Position numbers and translations under genes: made by a program. Below are positions 54,545 to 63,961 of a stretch of 64,000 nucleotides of DNA, piece by piece. The notes below the pieces were generated by a model. It searched no databases and was not told where the DNA came from. It worked only from the letters and a program-made list of their open reading frames with translations. Source of the stretch: Paenibacillus sp. GM2 (GTDB lineage Bacteria; Bacillota; Bacilli; Paenibacillales; Paenibacillaceae); the NCBI RefSeq assembly GCF_900069005.2, contig NZ_LN831279.1, forward strand, positions 3,087,742 to 3,151,741, given 5' to 3'. How positions within the stretch are numbered: position 1 is the stretch's first letter; every line of letters starts with the position of its first letter.

Positions 54545-55303
54545 ATGGAACTTGCCAATAAAATTGTGATTGTTACTGGAGCCGGAAGCGGTATCGGAAG
54601 AGCCAGCAGTTTGAAAATGGCTCGCGAGGGAGCTAAATTGGTACTCGTTGATTTTAATAAAACGACCGGTGAAGAAACATTACAGCTGGTTCAGGCACAA
54701 GGGGGCGAAGGGATCTTTGTCCAAGCTGACGTCTCCAAGAGCGAGGATGTACAGCGCTATGTCAATACAGCAGTTGAAACTTATGGCCGGATCGATGCAT
54801 TCTTTAACAATGCCGGAGTTATCCAGAAATTCTCCCTTCTGACTGACATTGAAGAAGCTGAATTTGATCGCGTCGTCGCAATCAATTTGAAGGGCGTATT
54901 CCTTGGTTTGAAATATGTACTTAAGGTAATGGAGAAGCAGGGAAGCGGTTCGATCATCAATACAGCGTCAACCGCCGGCGTCCGCAGCGAACATAGTGTA
55001 GCCGCCTATTCCGCTACCAAGCACGCCGTCATTGGTCTTACTCAAGGCGCAGCTCTGGAGTATGTGAAGAAAGGCATTCGCGTCAACGCAATTTGCCCTG
55101 GCGGCGTGGAAACTACCTTGACCAAGAGCGTGGGAGAGCAGTTCATGACGAGCGGATATGTTCCGGAGGAAGTTGGCAACATGCGTATCGGCCGTTACGC
55201 ACAGCCTGAGGAAATGGCCGAAGTTGTCTCCTTCCTGGCCTCTGATCGCTCCAGTTACATGGTTGGATCCGTTGTTCTTGTGGATGGCGGCTTGACCTTG
55301 TAA
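54545..55303 (+). CDS. Short-chain dehydrogenase/reductase (SDR)
   Basis: 252-aa classical SDR, NAD(P)-dependent oxidoreductase of the FabG/glucose-dehydrogenase-like group. Seen: the Rossmann motif VTGAGSGIGRA, an acidic residue at the end of beta-2 (VLVDF, favouring NAD), NNAGV, the catalytic Ser in INTAST, Tyr-x-x-x-Lys in AYSATKHAV, and the C-terminal MVGSVVLVDGGLTL. AGGAGG precedes the ATG. It is divergent from the AraC regulator, which probably controls it. Substrate not predictable. Confidence 0.92.
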   Translation: MELANKIVIVTGAGSGIGRASSLKMAREGAKLVLVDFNKTTGEETLQLVQAQGGEGIFVQADVSKSEDVQRYVNTAVETYGRIDAFFNNAGVIQKFSLLTDIEEAEFDRVVAINLKGVFLGLKYVLKVMEKQGSGSIINTASTAGVRSEHSVAAYSATKHAVIGLTQGAALEYVKKGIRVNAICPGGVETTLTKSVGEQFMTSGYVPEEVGNMRIGRYAQPEEMAEVVSFLASDRSSYMVGSVVLVDGGLTL

Positions 55304-55361
55304 TTAGTGAGAGGGACAAGCAACGTAGAATAAATAAGCCAGCCATATCAAAATGAAACGG

Positions 55362-55412
55362 AGTCGTCTCAGGAAGTTGATGTTCCGACCTGGAGACGAC
55401 CCTTTTCCTTTT
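55362..55412 (+). terminator. Terminator after the SDR gene
   Basis: GTCGTCTC and GAGACGAC form an 8-bp stem with an internal AGGAAG/GTTCC helix, followed by CCTTTTCCTTTT on the plus strand. It lies in the convergent gap with the aldo/keto reductase gene. Confidence 0.75.
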
Positions 55413-55489
55413 GGCTTGATCACTCGGACATTTTTGATCGCATAATAAGTGCGATTACTACAGCCAGCTATTTGAACAACCTATTATCA

Positions 55490-56395
55490 TTACCGATGCC
55501 GCTCATAGCGATTTGCTTTGCTAATCTGCTTAATGGCTGCTAACTCCTCTTGGGTCAGATGCGGAGTACGGGCTGCAGCAATATTGGCCAGCAGTTGCTC
55601 CCGCGAGCTTGCACCCGGGATCACTGTCGCGACTGCAGGATGACTGAGCGAATAACGAATCGCAAGCTCCGTCATCGTTCGATTACTTTCTTGAGCTACC
55701 GCACTTAGCTTTGTACGCAGTTCAATAATTTCTTCTGCTGTGTAGTTCAAATATCCTTTCGTAATCTCACGTTCCGCAACTAGCGCCCCACTGGCCAGCG
55801 GTCCTCTGGCAATAACGCCAATCCCTTGCTCATGCAGCAGCGGCAATACCTCTTCCTCGGAACGCGGATCAACAATGCTATATTGATTCATCACGCTAAC
55901 TATCGATGAACGAGCCGCAAACTCCCGTATCACATTTGGTCTAATCGAAGAGATCCCATAGTAACGTATTAAGCCTTCCTGCTTCAATTCTTCAAAAGCC
56001 TCGATCGTCTCGTCGATCGGATCCTCAATCGTTCCCCCGTGCAGCTGATACAGATCGAGATAATCGGTTTGCAGTCGATGCAGGCTATCCTTAATGGCAG
56101 ATTTGATATAAGCCTTGCTCGGGTCCCAGACCCATCCTTCCCTTCCTTCGATCCGCCGATTGCCAGCTTTGCTGGCAAGAATTACGCGATCACGTCTTCC
56201 CTGAATTGCCTTGCCTACCAGTTCTTCATTGCGCCCATTATCGTATAAATCCGCCGTATCCAGAAAATTAACACCTTGATCAAGCGCTTCATGGATAATC
56301 CCGATGGCTTTGTGTTCCTCTGTCCCCAGAGACATACAGCCAAGGCCGATTTCGCTAATGAATAGATCAGAGGAGCCAAGTTGATGGAGTCTCAT
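55490..56395 (-). CDS. Aldo/keto reductase
   Basis: 301-aa NADPH-dependent reductase of the AKR superfamily (TIM barrel). The catalytic tetrad is visible: Asp in FLDTADLYDNG with its Tyr, Lys in ILASKAGN, His in YQLHGG; the NADP-binding end has VIPGASSREQLLANIAA. It is a single gene, opposite in direction to the SDR, and is of the general detoxification type. Substrate not predictable. Confidence 0.92.
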   Translation of the reverse strand: MRLHQLGSSDLFISEIGLGCMSLGTEEHKAIGIIHEALDQGVNFLDTADLYDNGRNEELVGKAIQGRRDRVILASKAGNRRIEGREGWVWDPSKAYIKSAIKDSLHRLQTDYLDLYQLHGGTIEDPIDETIEAFEELKQEGLIRYYGISSIRPNVIREFAARSSIVSVMNQYSIVDPRSEEEVLPLLHEQGIGVIARGPLASGALVAEREITKGYLNYTAEEIIELRTKLSAVAQESNRTMTELAIRYSLSHPAVATVIPGASSREQLLANIAAARTPHLTQEELAAIKQISKANRYERHR

Positions 56396-56472
56396 CGATT
56401 ATCTAATCCTTTCCCTAATTCTGTAATAACTTATTATACCTTAATTCGCCTACCCTCGTTGATAGATAGAAA

Positions 56473-56517
56473 AACATAAAGAAGCCTCTCATAAATAGTA
56501 CAATTCATGAGGGGCCT
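56473..56517 (-). terminator. Terminator after the HyuA-like gene
   Basis: GCCCCTCAT and ATGAGAGGC form a stem of about 9 bp with a 14-nt loop on the minus strand, followed by a T-rich tract (TTCTTTATGTTTTTC), 30-75 bp past the stop. Confidence 0.75.
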
Positions 56518-56548
56518 CCGCAAAAATTTTACGTCGTTAAGAAAACTT

Positions 56549-58099
56549 CTAACTCATTTTACCTACAACCTTAACTCTTAATCGTGTTGCATTTTCCGGA
56601 TGATAGGCAAGCGGAGTCTCTTCCACTTCAACCAATTTTATCGTAGCGAAATCGGCTCCTGCGATGACCGCTTGCTTCACTGCTTTTTCCTCAGCATCCT
56701 TAAGCGACTCCTCTCGCGGTGCCCGCGAATAAATATAGATCTGCTCGTATTGTCCGCTAATCTGAGAGATCGATGCGCCGATGGCATTCGCAACTCCGCC
56801 GTTCTCCACTTTCACGATCTCCGCTACTCCTGGAATCTCATCCGGAATAATTACGCTGCCGCCGCCTACGAGTACGATCTGCACATCTTCGGAAGAAGTT
56901 TTCATCTTATCGATCGCTTTGGCAATGATCGAAGAAATTACCGATTGAACTTGTTTCGCAAACCCTTCATCGATATGACTGACCAAACTCTTGTCTCCCA
57001 TATCAGCTAGTCCGAGGCGAACCGCGATGTCCGTCGCAGTCATGGTGTTCCCACCAAATACAAGCGCTTCTTCTCCGATCCTGTAGCCTACACTATCTGG
57101 GCCAACCGTTATTTGTCCACCCTCTACACGCACAATGCTTCCACCGCCAAGCCCTACCGAGATGATATCCGGCATTCTGAAATTGGTGCGAATATCACCT
57201 ATTTCTACCGCTACAGAGGATTCTCTTGGAAATCCATCCTGCAAAACACCGATATCCGATGTCGTACCACCTACGTCGATAACCATCGTATCCTTAATAT
57301 TTGCCAAATAGGAAGCTCCCCGAATACTATTCGTTGGCCCGCAAGCAATCGTAAGAATCGGGAATTGCTTGGCATATTCAATCGACATGAGCGTACCGTC
57401 ATTTTGGCATAGGTACACTTCAACATCCTTGATCCCTTCCGCTTCTAACGCATTAGCAAAACCTGTGGCGGTAGTTTCGATAACATGGCATAAAGCCGCG
57501 TTCAGAATCGTTGCATTCTCCCTTTCAATCAGACCAACAGATCCGATCAGGGATGAGCAGGAAACCTTGTAGTTTTCCCCATATGCTTCCCAGATGAAGT
57601 CACGTACCTTGAGCTCCTGATCATTTTTGATAGAGGAGAATACACCGATAATCGCAATAGCCTCTACTTTATCACGCCACTTCGCAAGCAGCTCATTAAT
57701 CTCTTGCTTGTCGATCTCACCAAGCAATTGACCATCATACTCATAGCCACCCTGAACCAGAGCATAGTTGCCGGTTAGTTTTTCTACCATATCTTGCGGC
57801 CAAGCCGTATATGGAGGAACAGAAGCGGTAGCGGGGAAACCCAAGCGAATTACACCAACTTTGGCCAACTTCTTCCGTTCAACGATCGCATTGGTGCACT
57901 GTGTTGTCCCAAGCATGGCATGCGTGATTTTTGTCTTATCAACCTTCGCTTCCTGCAATACTTTTCGCAGCGACGTCACAATCCCTGTCTTTATATCCAG
58001 TGTCGTTGGCGATTTCACGCTATGGATTAACCGGTTATGCTCGTCCAGAATAATAGCATCTGTATTCGTGCCGCCTACATCTATTCCAATTCTATACAT
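56549..58099 (-). CDS. Hydantoinase/oxoprolinase (HyuA-like) protein
   Basis: 516-aa protein with the HyuA N-terminal nucleotide-binding fold (GIDVGGTNTDAIILDEHN) and the hydantoinase A/oxoprolinase domain with its second phosphate motif (VIDVGGTTSDIGVL). Family members use ATP to open cyclic amides such as hydantoins or 5-oxoproline. There is no HyuB partner here; instead it overlaps the DUF917 gene by 8 bp, so the two are likely functional partners. Third in the operon NCS1 permease-DUF917-HyuA, which indicates uptake and ring-opening of a nitrogen heterocycle. Confidence 0.9.
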   Translation of the reverse strand: MYRIGIDVGGTNTDAIILDEHNRLIHSVKSPTTLDIKTGIVTSLRKVLQEAKVDKTKITHAMLGTTQCTNAIVERKKLAKVGVIRLGFPATASVPPYTAWPQDMVEKLTGNYALVQGGYEYDGQLLGEIDKQEINELLAKWRDKVEAIAIIGVFSSIKNDQELKVRDFIWEAYGENYKVSCSSLIGSVGLIERENATILNAALCHVIETTATGFANALEAEGIKDVEVYLCQNDGTLMSIEYAKQFPILTIACGPTNSIRGASYLANIKDTMVIDVGGTTSDIGVLQDGFPRESSVAVEIGDIRTNFRMPDIISVGLGGGSIVRVEGGQITVGPDSVGYRIGEEALVFGGNTMTATDIAVRLGLADMGDKSLVSHIDEGFAKQVQSVISSIIAKAIDKMKTSSEDVQIVLVGGGSVIIPDEIPGVAEIVKVENGGVANAIGASISQISGQYEQIYIYSRAPREESLKDAEEKAVKQAVIAGADFATIKLVEVEETPLAYHPENATRLRVKVVGKMS

Positions 58100-59195
58100 G
58101 GCTAGCCACCGCCTTGCTTATCAGTTCTTCAATCGGCGCATATTCGTAATCATACCCGAAGTATCTCGGTCCCACCGTCTTAATCCCCATTTCGGTTCTC
58201 CACTTGGGATGCGCTGGCAACCCGATAACGCGGACGCGTTTTCCATATTTCAAGCTCTCCGTTGTTACGGGCAGCAAGGTTTCGTAGTCAACCAAACAGA
58301 TTAAATCCGGCGTCATCGCTACAACCTGACCGTTCTTCTCGGCGAGCAGGTTTTCATTCTGAAAATAAACTTTCATCTGCTCGTCTTTGTTCATCTCAAT
58401 GCCTTCCAGGTTCATTTTGCCAAAATTAAAGCCGCCCTTCGTTTCCCGAATGACATCAGTTATTTTCCCCTGGAACAACTCATATCCGGAGGTCAGGCTT
58501 AAAAGCTGCTCAAGCTTGTCTTTGGCATCTCTATTTTTGGCAGAAATGATCTCTCCGATCTGCTCTGATAAAGTCACGATGTGATGGACACCGCTTTTCT
58601 TGATCTGGGCTCCCGTCGTTGGATACAGGCTTACTAAAGCACTGGCCCCCATCTCCACTGTTGCTGTACGCGCCAACCGTTCCGTCCATTTATTGTCGAT
58701 TGTTTCGAAAATACCGATGTTCCCTTTCTCATCTGTAATTGCGATCGGTGCAGCCGAAATGCCGTCGAGGTTGAACGTCACCATTTGCAACTCGGGAAAT
58801 GCTCTGCCCATGCCATCGCAATCAATCAGCGGTAGATTCAACTGTGCTGCAACGACGATCGGAATCATAGAATTAACTCCGCCCGCCTCCATCGGAAAGG
58901 TGCCTGAAATTTTCTCTCTGCCCAAATACTTGGCCAGCTTCTGAAACACCTTGACAAATTCGTCGCCTTTCGGGAATTTCTCTATCAATACGGAGGGCGC
59001 GCCCATCATCGCAGACGGAATGAAGAAGTCTTCATCTTCAATTTCATCCACAGAGTAAAGCTTTACAGGTCCGTTTTTTTCTATGGCTGAAAGAGCCATA
59101 AGTTTGCCGATATAAGGGTCTCCGCCACCCCCTGTTCCTAAGAATGCAGCGCCGACGGCAATATTCTCAATCGCTTGTTGATCTAAATATCTCAT
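58092..59195 (-). CDS. DUF917 (S-methyl-thiohydantoin desulfurase-like) protein
   Basis: 367-aa DUF917-type protein. Seen: the N-terminal GAAFLGTGGGGDPYIG glycine-rich segment, the acidic LPLIDCDGMGRAFPELQM motif typical of the family, and a C-terminal domain from about 290. It starts immediately after the permease stop and overlaps the HyuA-like gene. The family is usually paired with HyuA-like proteins, but its reaction is poorly established. Confidence 0.88.
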   Translation of the reverse strand: MRYLDQQAIENIAVGAAFLGTGGGGDPYIGKLMALSAIEKNGPVKLYSVDEIEDEDFFIPSAMMGAPSVLIEKFPKGDEFVKVFQKLAKYLGREKISGTFPMEAGGVNSMIPIVVAAQLNLPLIDCDGMGRAFPELQMVTFNLDGISAAPIAITDEKGNIGIFETIDNKWTERLARTATVEMGASALVSLYPTTGAQIKKSGVHHIVTLSEQIGEIISAKNRDAKDKLEQLLSLTSGYELFQGKITDVIRETKGGFNFGKMNLEGIEMNKDEQMKVYFQNENLLAEKNGQVVAMTPDLICLVDYETLLPVTTESLKYGKRVRVIGLPAHPKWRTEMGIKTVGPRYFGYDYEYAPIEELISKAVASHV

Positions 59196-60461
59196 TTAAT
59201 TTCCCTCCAATAGGACTGACTTTCTGGCCATGATCCGGTAGCAAACCACATACAGAACAAAAGAAATAACGATGCCGATCAATGGCTGATTCGATACTTG
59301 GGGCAAGCTTGGGAAGAAGGACAGCACAACGGGCAGGCAAGCAATGATGGAACCGATCAGCCAGGAGATCACTCCCAGACGATTAACCCCCTCTGTTTCC
59401 TTCCAACGATTCTTATCCCCCTTGTTCATAACCCAATAAGAAGCGATCATAACCCCTGCTACTGGCGGAACCATTGCTGACAAGACCGACATAACGGGCG
59501 TAAAATAATTCAAAATTCCGATTACCGCAAGCACCGTCCCAATGAGTCCCGCCACCCCTACTGCCCATTTCTCCTTATCCTTGGAAATATGCAATACGTT
59601 GGTAAGGGCAAATCCACCTGAAATAGCATTAACCATGTTTGTTTTCCATGTAGCCAGGATTAATACTACACCCCCAATAAAAGGCGTCGTAATATTTATA
59701 AAGACAGCTGCAATATCACTAGTCTGATAAGCAAAAGATAGAATTGCGCCCACACTAATCATCAATACCCCAGAGGGGACAATACCGATTAATGCTGCCT
59801 TCAATACATCGGAACGTTTTCTCGAAAATTGCGAATAATCGCCTGCAATAACGGCCCCTAAGGCAAATGAGCCTATTGTTACAGCTAGTCCATCCATGAA
59901 GTTCATTTGCTTCTCAGGCCGGTAGCTCCAAATATGATGAACGGAATCCATCGTGAACGCTTGGATTAAGCCATAGATACAGATCACAATAAGTAGAGGC
60001 ACTGCTATATAGCTAAGTACTCGAAGTACTTTAATCCCGTACATCGCTGAAAAGACCATAACCAGACCACTAATTAATGAAGCCAGGGGAACTGGGATCG
60101 TCATTCCATACCCCGCGAGCAGATTAGCCAGCGCTGCCCCGCATACATTAGCCTGAATCCCGAACCACCCGAGGCAAGCAATGGCGAGAATAATGGATAA
60201 AATGGTGCGCGAGCCCTGTTTGCCAAATACCTGAGCTGCGACTTGAACGGTTGATTTACCAAGATCCGTGCTCTGAATGCCCTGAAGAATCATCAGGACA
60301 ACGATGATGGAATAACCCAAAAAGGCGATCCATAGTGTTTTGGATAAACCCATCCCTGCGATCAGCGTATTCCCCACCAGGAGGCCTGGTATACTGATGA
60401 CCGCTCCGGCCCAAACCATCCCCAGGGTGAACCAAGATTGATGCTCCCCGTCCTTTCTCAT
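59196..60461 (-). CDS. NCS1-type cytosine/nucleobase permease
   Basis: 421-aa membrane transporter with about 12 helices, CodB-like: N-terminal SWFTLGMVWAGAVISIPGLLVGNTLIAGM, the GDYSQFSRKRSDVLKAALIG loop, and regular hydrophobic blocks. It imports a nucleobase, hydantoin or related heterocycle with a cation. The frame is open to 60539, but the start at 60461 has AGGGGGAG seven bases upstream and fits the family N-terminus. First gene of the operon with DUF917 and HyuA-like proteins. Confidence 0.9.
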   Translation of the reverse strand: MRKDGEHQSWFTLGMVWAGAVISIPGLLVGNTLIAGMGLSKTLWIAFLGYSIIVVLMILQGIQSTDLGKSTVQVAAQVFGKQGSRTILSIILAIACLGWFGIQANVCGAALANLLAGYGMTIPVPLASLISGLVMVFSAMYGIKVLRVLSYIAVPLLIVICIYGLIQAFTMDSVHHIWSYRPEKQMNFMDGLAVTIGSFALGAVIAGDYSQFSRKRSDVLKAALIGIVPSGVLMISVGAILSFAYQTSDIAAVFINITTPFIGGVVLILATWKTNMVNAISGGFALTNVLHISKDKEKWAVGVAGLIGTVLAVIGILNYFTPVMSVLSAMVPPVAGVMIASYWVMNKGDKNRWKETEGVNRLGVISWLIGSIIACLPVVLSFFPSLPQVSNQPLIGIVISFVLYVVCYRIMARKSVLLEGN

Positions 60462-60536
60462 ATCATTTCTCCCCCTCATTAAGTGAATTTTTCTTATTAT
60501 AGAAGGTTTCATAGCATTACGTCTTTTGCTAAAACC

Positions 60537-60582
60537 CAAAAAAAATCCGCAATTTTTGTCCTTTTGACAAAAGTTACGGATT
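60537..60582 (-). terminator. Terminator after the PucR-type regulator gene
   Basis: AATCCG...CGGATT closes an imperfect stem with an inner TTTTGTC/GACAAAA helix and runs into eight T residues on the minus strand. It separates the regulator from the permease operon it precedes. Confidence 0.85.
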
Positions 60583-60585
60583 CAA

Positions 60586-62151
60586 CTAGCTGTGTATCAG
60601 CCGATAAATCATACAAGCAATGCAAACATCATAAAATTCGGAATTCACCGTTACATCATAACCAATTAATTCGCTGATCTTTTTAATCCGATATTTCACT
60701 GTGTTTTTATGCACGAACAGCATTTTTCCACAGGCATCATAATTCCCTTTGGCATCTAGCAAAAAGGTCATAAGCGTCTTAAGCGAATCCGGATCGCCGA
60801 GAATGGGATCAATAACCGCCAGCCATTCCTCAAGGACTTCCTCGCCTTGTGCGCTCAGATCGATCGCCTGTTTCATCGAACGCATCTCAGCAGCCGTATA
60901 TAATTTACGATGCTCATAAATCAGATGGACCTTCCGTCCCACACTGTTGACCAGCCGGTACATACGCCGAACATCTTGCGTATTTCTCATTCTGGGGGCA
61001 TAGACCATTTCGGATATAAGCGAGGAAGAATTCGTTGTATCGATATATTCGGCTGCAATCTCATACTCATTGTACTTGCAAGAGCAATTTCCCATAAGCG
61101 CAATGATACAATGATCGACGGTTTGGATTACCGCTGTTTTGTAATAGTTGAACAAATACTCTTCCAGCTCTTCGCGAATCTGATTTTCTTTTGTCAAATC
61201 CTGAATAAATACGAGCCACATCATCTGAATGGAAGCGACATCGATATGGAGAAGATGAGCCAGCCTTCGCATTTTATCGCTCTCATCATTAATAATCGCT
61301 TTTACCAGGGCGTATTCGCTGACCTCGTTGTGCTTATCCCCCCACAGGTTGATGGCCACCTGTACAACCTCGCTGATTTTATCGATGGTCTTCGCGGGTA
61401 ATTTTGAATTCTCTTTAATTAGAAATAGATACAATACTTCTCCGTTTTTTTGATGAACACTTTTGTATTCCACATAGCAATCGCAATTAGGTTCTGCTTG
61501 TTCCTTCACGCCATTTAATAAATAGGGAGCATAGACATCTATAAGATGAGCCACATCTAACGATGAATTACGAGGCCACATCACTTGATTCATAATTTCC
61601 ATATGCGTATTCGTCAGGATGATGTTCGCCTTCAGCCGATCAGACAAAAATTTAAGTGTAATTTCAACGCTTCGTGAGTGCTCTGGCAGCAAGGACACTT
61701 TCTCTAATGCTTCGTTCACAAAATTATCGTTGATCGTCTGATTGTTCAGAACAATCGCTTCCATCACTTCATAGATCACTTCATTATAACGAAGTGAAAA
61801 GTCATTTTCAGGCATGCAAATGATGATGAAATTTTTGGACGCTGCTAATTGCAGCACCTCTTCGGGTACTTCGGGAATGATGATTCCCACATAATATAGA
61901 ATCAGTCCGACTTCACCGAGCCCATACAAATACTCAACCGCTTCACACTGCTTCTCTATACTATCTTTAATGGAGTAAAAAGAACTGATCACCATCTCTT
62001 CCGCATACCACTCTTCTTGAACCGAATTGACGATCCGGGAGGAATAATTCGCGTTTGAAACCTCCAGTACGGATAAAGAGGAAATGGTACGGTGAAGATT
62101 ACTCTTTCCAGTCAGTACCTTTGCTCCTCGAAAGGAAGGCAATTGCAGCAT
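60586..62151 (-). CDS. PucR-family transcriptional regulator
   Basis: 521-aa regulator: an N-terminal purine-catabolism-type domain (LQLPSFRGAKVLTGKSNLHRTISSLSVLEV), a central GGDEF-like/CdaR region, and a C-terminal PucR HTH (FLLDAKGNYDACGKMLFVHKNTVKYRIKKISELIGYD). It lies upstream of the NCS1-DUF917-HyuA operon and probably controls it. The start is odd: in-frame DNA just upstream encodes Gly-Ile-Thr-Val-Lys-Asp, the usual family N-terminus, but the ATG with a good ribosome site (62171) is shifted by one base. The nearest in-frame ATG is 62151, with a weak site, so about seven residues may be lost. Confidence 0.85.
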   Translation of the reverse strand: MLQLPSFRGAKVLTGKSNLHRTISSLSVLEVSNANYSSRIVNSVQEEWYAEEMVISSFYSIKDSIEKQCEAVEYLYGLGEVGLILYYVGIIIPEVPEEVLQLAASKNFIIICMPENDFSLRYNEVIYEVMEAIVLNNQTINDNFVNEALEKVSLLPEHSRSVEITLKFLSDRLKANIILTNTHMEIMNQVMWPRNSSLDVAHLIDVYAPYLLNGVKEQAEPNCDCYVEYKSVHQKNGEVLYLFLIKENSKLPAKTIDKISEVVQVAINLWGDKHNEVSEYALVKAIINDESDKMRRLAHLLHIDVASIQMMWLVFIQDLTKENQIREELEEYLFNYYKTAVIQTVDHCIIALMGNCSCKYNEYEIAAEYIDTTNSSSLISEMVYAPRMRNTQDVRRMYRLVNSVGRKVHLIYEHRKLYTAAEMRSMKQAIDLSAQGEEVLEEWLAVIDPILGDPDSLKTLMTFLLDAKGNYDACGKMLFVHKNTVKYRIKKISELIGYDVTVNSEFYDVCIACMIYRLIHS

Positions 62152-62394
62152 ATCTTTTACAGTTATCCCATGTTACTCACCACTTCTTCCAGGTTATCCA
62201 AAGTTATTTCACGAAATGAATTACCGATCAATATATCAAATTAAAAGCAACATGTAAATTCAGATTTTATCACCCTTTAGACCACCTGTTAGGCAGCTCC
62301 TATTCAACAGCATAAAAACTATTATGTTCCTTTTATTGATCCGCTATACATTCAACTCTAGTAAATTAGCCTTATATTAATTCCAGTAAATGGA

Positions 62395-62423
62395 TTGACT
62401 TAATAGGTATATTATCTTATACT
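62395..62423 (+). promoter_or_regulatory. SigA promoter of the carboxypeptidase gene
   Basis: -35 TTGACT and -10 TATACT separated by exactly 17 bp; transcription would start about 62430, 29 nt before the ATG. It lies in the 307-bp divergent gap to the PucR-type gene, where nothing else is evident. Confidence 0.8.
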
Positions 62424-62458
62424 CGCAACTAATCACTAGACTTTCTACTTATTAACAG

Positions 62459-63961
62459 ATGAATGGGAGACGTGAGGTATTGATTAAGTCACCAGTTTCA
62501 AAGGCTACTCCATTGAAAAGAGCTCTATTCTTCCTATGTTTGTTACTAGTAGCCTCTTTTTTTGAAGCACCGCAATCTGCTAAGGCATCTACAACTATCG
62601 TAAATCCTAACCAAATCTATTCTTATTCCATTATGCAAAGAGATATTAAAAAACTCGCAGATGCCTACCCTGATCTAATAGCTTATGAAACAATAGGACA
62701 GACGAAATATGGCCGGGAGTTATGGGCTGTCAAATTAGGCCGGGGTAAATCCGTCTTATTTCTTAATGGATCTCATCATGCCAGAGAATGGATAACGACA
62801 ACTCTTTTAATGAAAATGATTGATACCTATGCTGCTGCCTACGATAACAATACAACAATCTCAAAATATAACGTACGCGAATTGCTGGATCACGTAAGCA
62901 TTTGGTTTGTTCCGATGGTTAATCCGGATGGTGTGACCCTATCACAGCAAGGAACCGCAGGTCTGCCAGCCAATCTGGCGAAAACCTTAAAGCAATACAA
63001 TGGCAACAGCGCTAACTTTAATCGCTGGAAAGCCAATATGCAGGGGATCGATCTGAATCGCCAATACCCGGCCCAATGGAACACTATTAAAAATTCCAAA
63101 GCGTATCCTTGGCACCAAAATTATAAAGGCACTCAGCCGGCTCAAGCTCTAGAAGTACAAAGTATGATGAATTTTACATACAAGATCGACCCTGAACTTA
63201 CAATTTCCTATCATAGCTCGGGACAAATCCTATTTTGGCACTTCAACACGCTTAGTAAAAATCTATCTAGAGATAAAGCTATTGCTGCGGAGATAAGCAA
63301 GCTTACAGGATATTCTCTGGTTCAGCCTGAGAAAAACCCTTCCGGCGGAGGCTATAAAGACTGGTTCATCCAAGAGTTTGGCCGCCCTGGCTATACGATC
63401 GAGGTGGCAGAATATGCTGGAGAACGAAGCGTACCATTAAGTGCTTTTAATGGAATCTGGTCCGAAAATAAAGAAGTTCCGTTATTTACAGCGCAAAAAT
63501 CCTATAATCTTTGGCTGGAAAAGCAAAAGGTTCAATATCTCCGGCAATCTATGAGTCTATTAGCGGAAACTAAATTGTATAGCAAGATTGGAGCTGCAGA
63601 CAGCATATCCAATCTGAAGCCACAACAGGTTGAAGTGACAGCTCAGAAGGGCGACTGGTATCAGGTGGTTAGCAACCAGGGGACTGGTTGGGTTCAACCG
63701 TCACCAGGTAAGCTAGCCGTTGTTGAGGATATGAATGCCACCGCCGATCTTAAGGATAACGCTTATACCTATAAATATCCGGATGCTTTTTCCCCTAAGG
63801 GTTCCACTCTGAGTCCACAAACCGTTCAGGTCATTGGGCGTTGGTCCGATTGGCTCCTTATCAATACTAACAATGGCAACTGGTGGATTGACGGTCGCCA
63901 TATAGAGCTAAATCCGACTCCTGAGGAAGCCGCTCCTGATGTAGCGCCTGAAAAGCAGTAG
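62459..63961 (+). CDS. Secreted zinc carboxypeptidase (M14) with SH3-like tail
   Basis: 500-aa exported metallopeptidase. The signal peptide has a basic n-region and hydrophobic core and ends near AKA (about 43). The M14 domain (about 50-350) has the zinc ligands His and Glu in SHHAREW (about 107/110), VPMVNPDGV, the substrate-binding Arg in LNRQYPAQW, the third ligand in SYHSSGQ, and the catalytic Glu in YTIEVAEY. The tail (about 360-485) has two SH3b-like repeats (GDWYQVVSNQGTGWVQP; SDWLLINTNNGNWWI) that may bind cell wall. No ribosome site precedes the ATG; an in-frame TTG at 62480 with GGGAG ten bases upstream could be the true start. Confidence 0.9.
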   Translation: MNGRREVLIKSPVSKATPLKRALFFLCLLLVASFFEAPQSAKASTTIVNPNQIYSYSIMQRDIKKLADAYPDLIAYETIGQTKYGRELWAVKLGRGKSVLFLNGSHHAREWITTTLLMKMIDTYAAAYDNNTTISKYNVRELLDHVSIWFVPMVNPDGVTLSQQGTAGLPANLAKTLKQYNGNSANFNRWKANMQGIDLNRQYPAQWNTIKNSKAYPWHQNYKGTQPAQALEVQSMMNFTYKIDPELTISYHSSGQILFWHFNTLSKNLSRDKAIAAEISKLTGYSLVQPEKNPSGGGYKDWFIQEFGRPGYTIEVAEYAGERSVPLSAFNGIWSENKEVPLFTAQKSYNLWLEKQKVQYLRQSMSLLAETKLYSKIGAADSISNLKPQQVEVTAQKGDWYQVVSNQGTGWVQPSPGKLAVVEDMNATADLKDNAYTYKYPDAFSPKGSTLSPQTVQVIGRWSDWLLINTNNGNWWIDGRHIELNPTPEEAAPDVAPEKQ

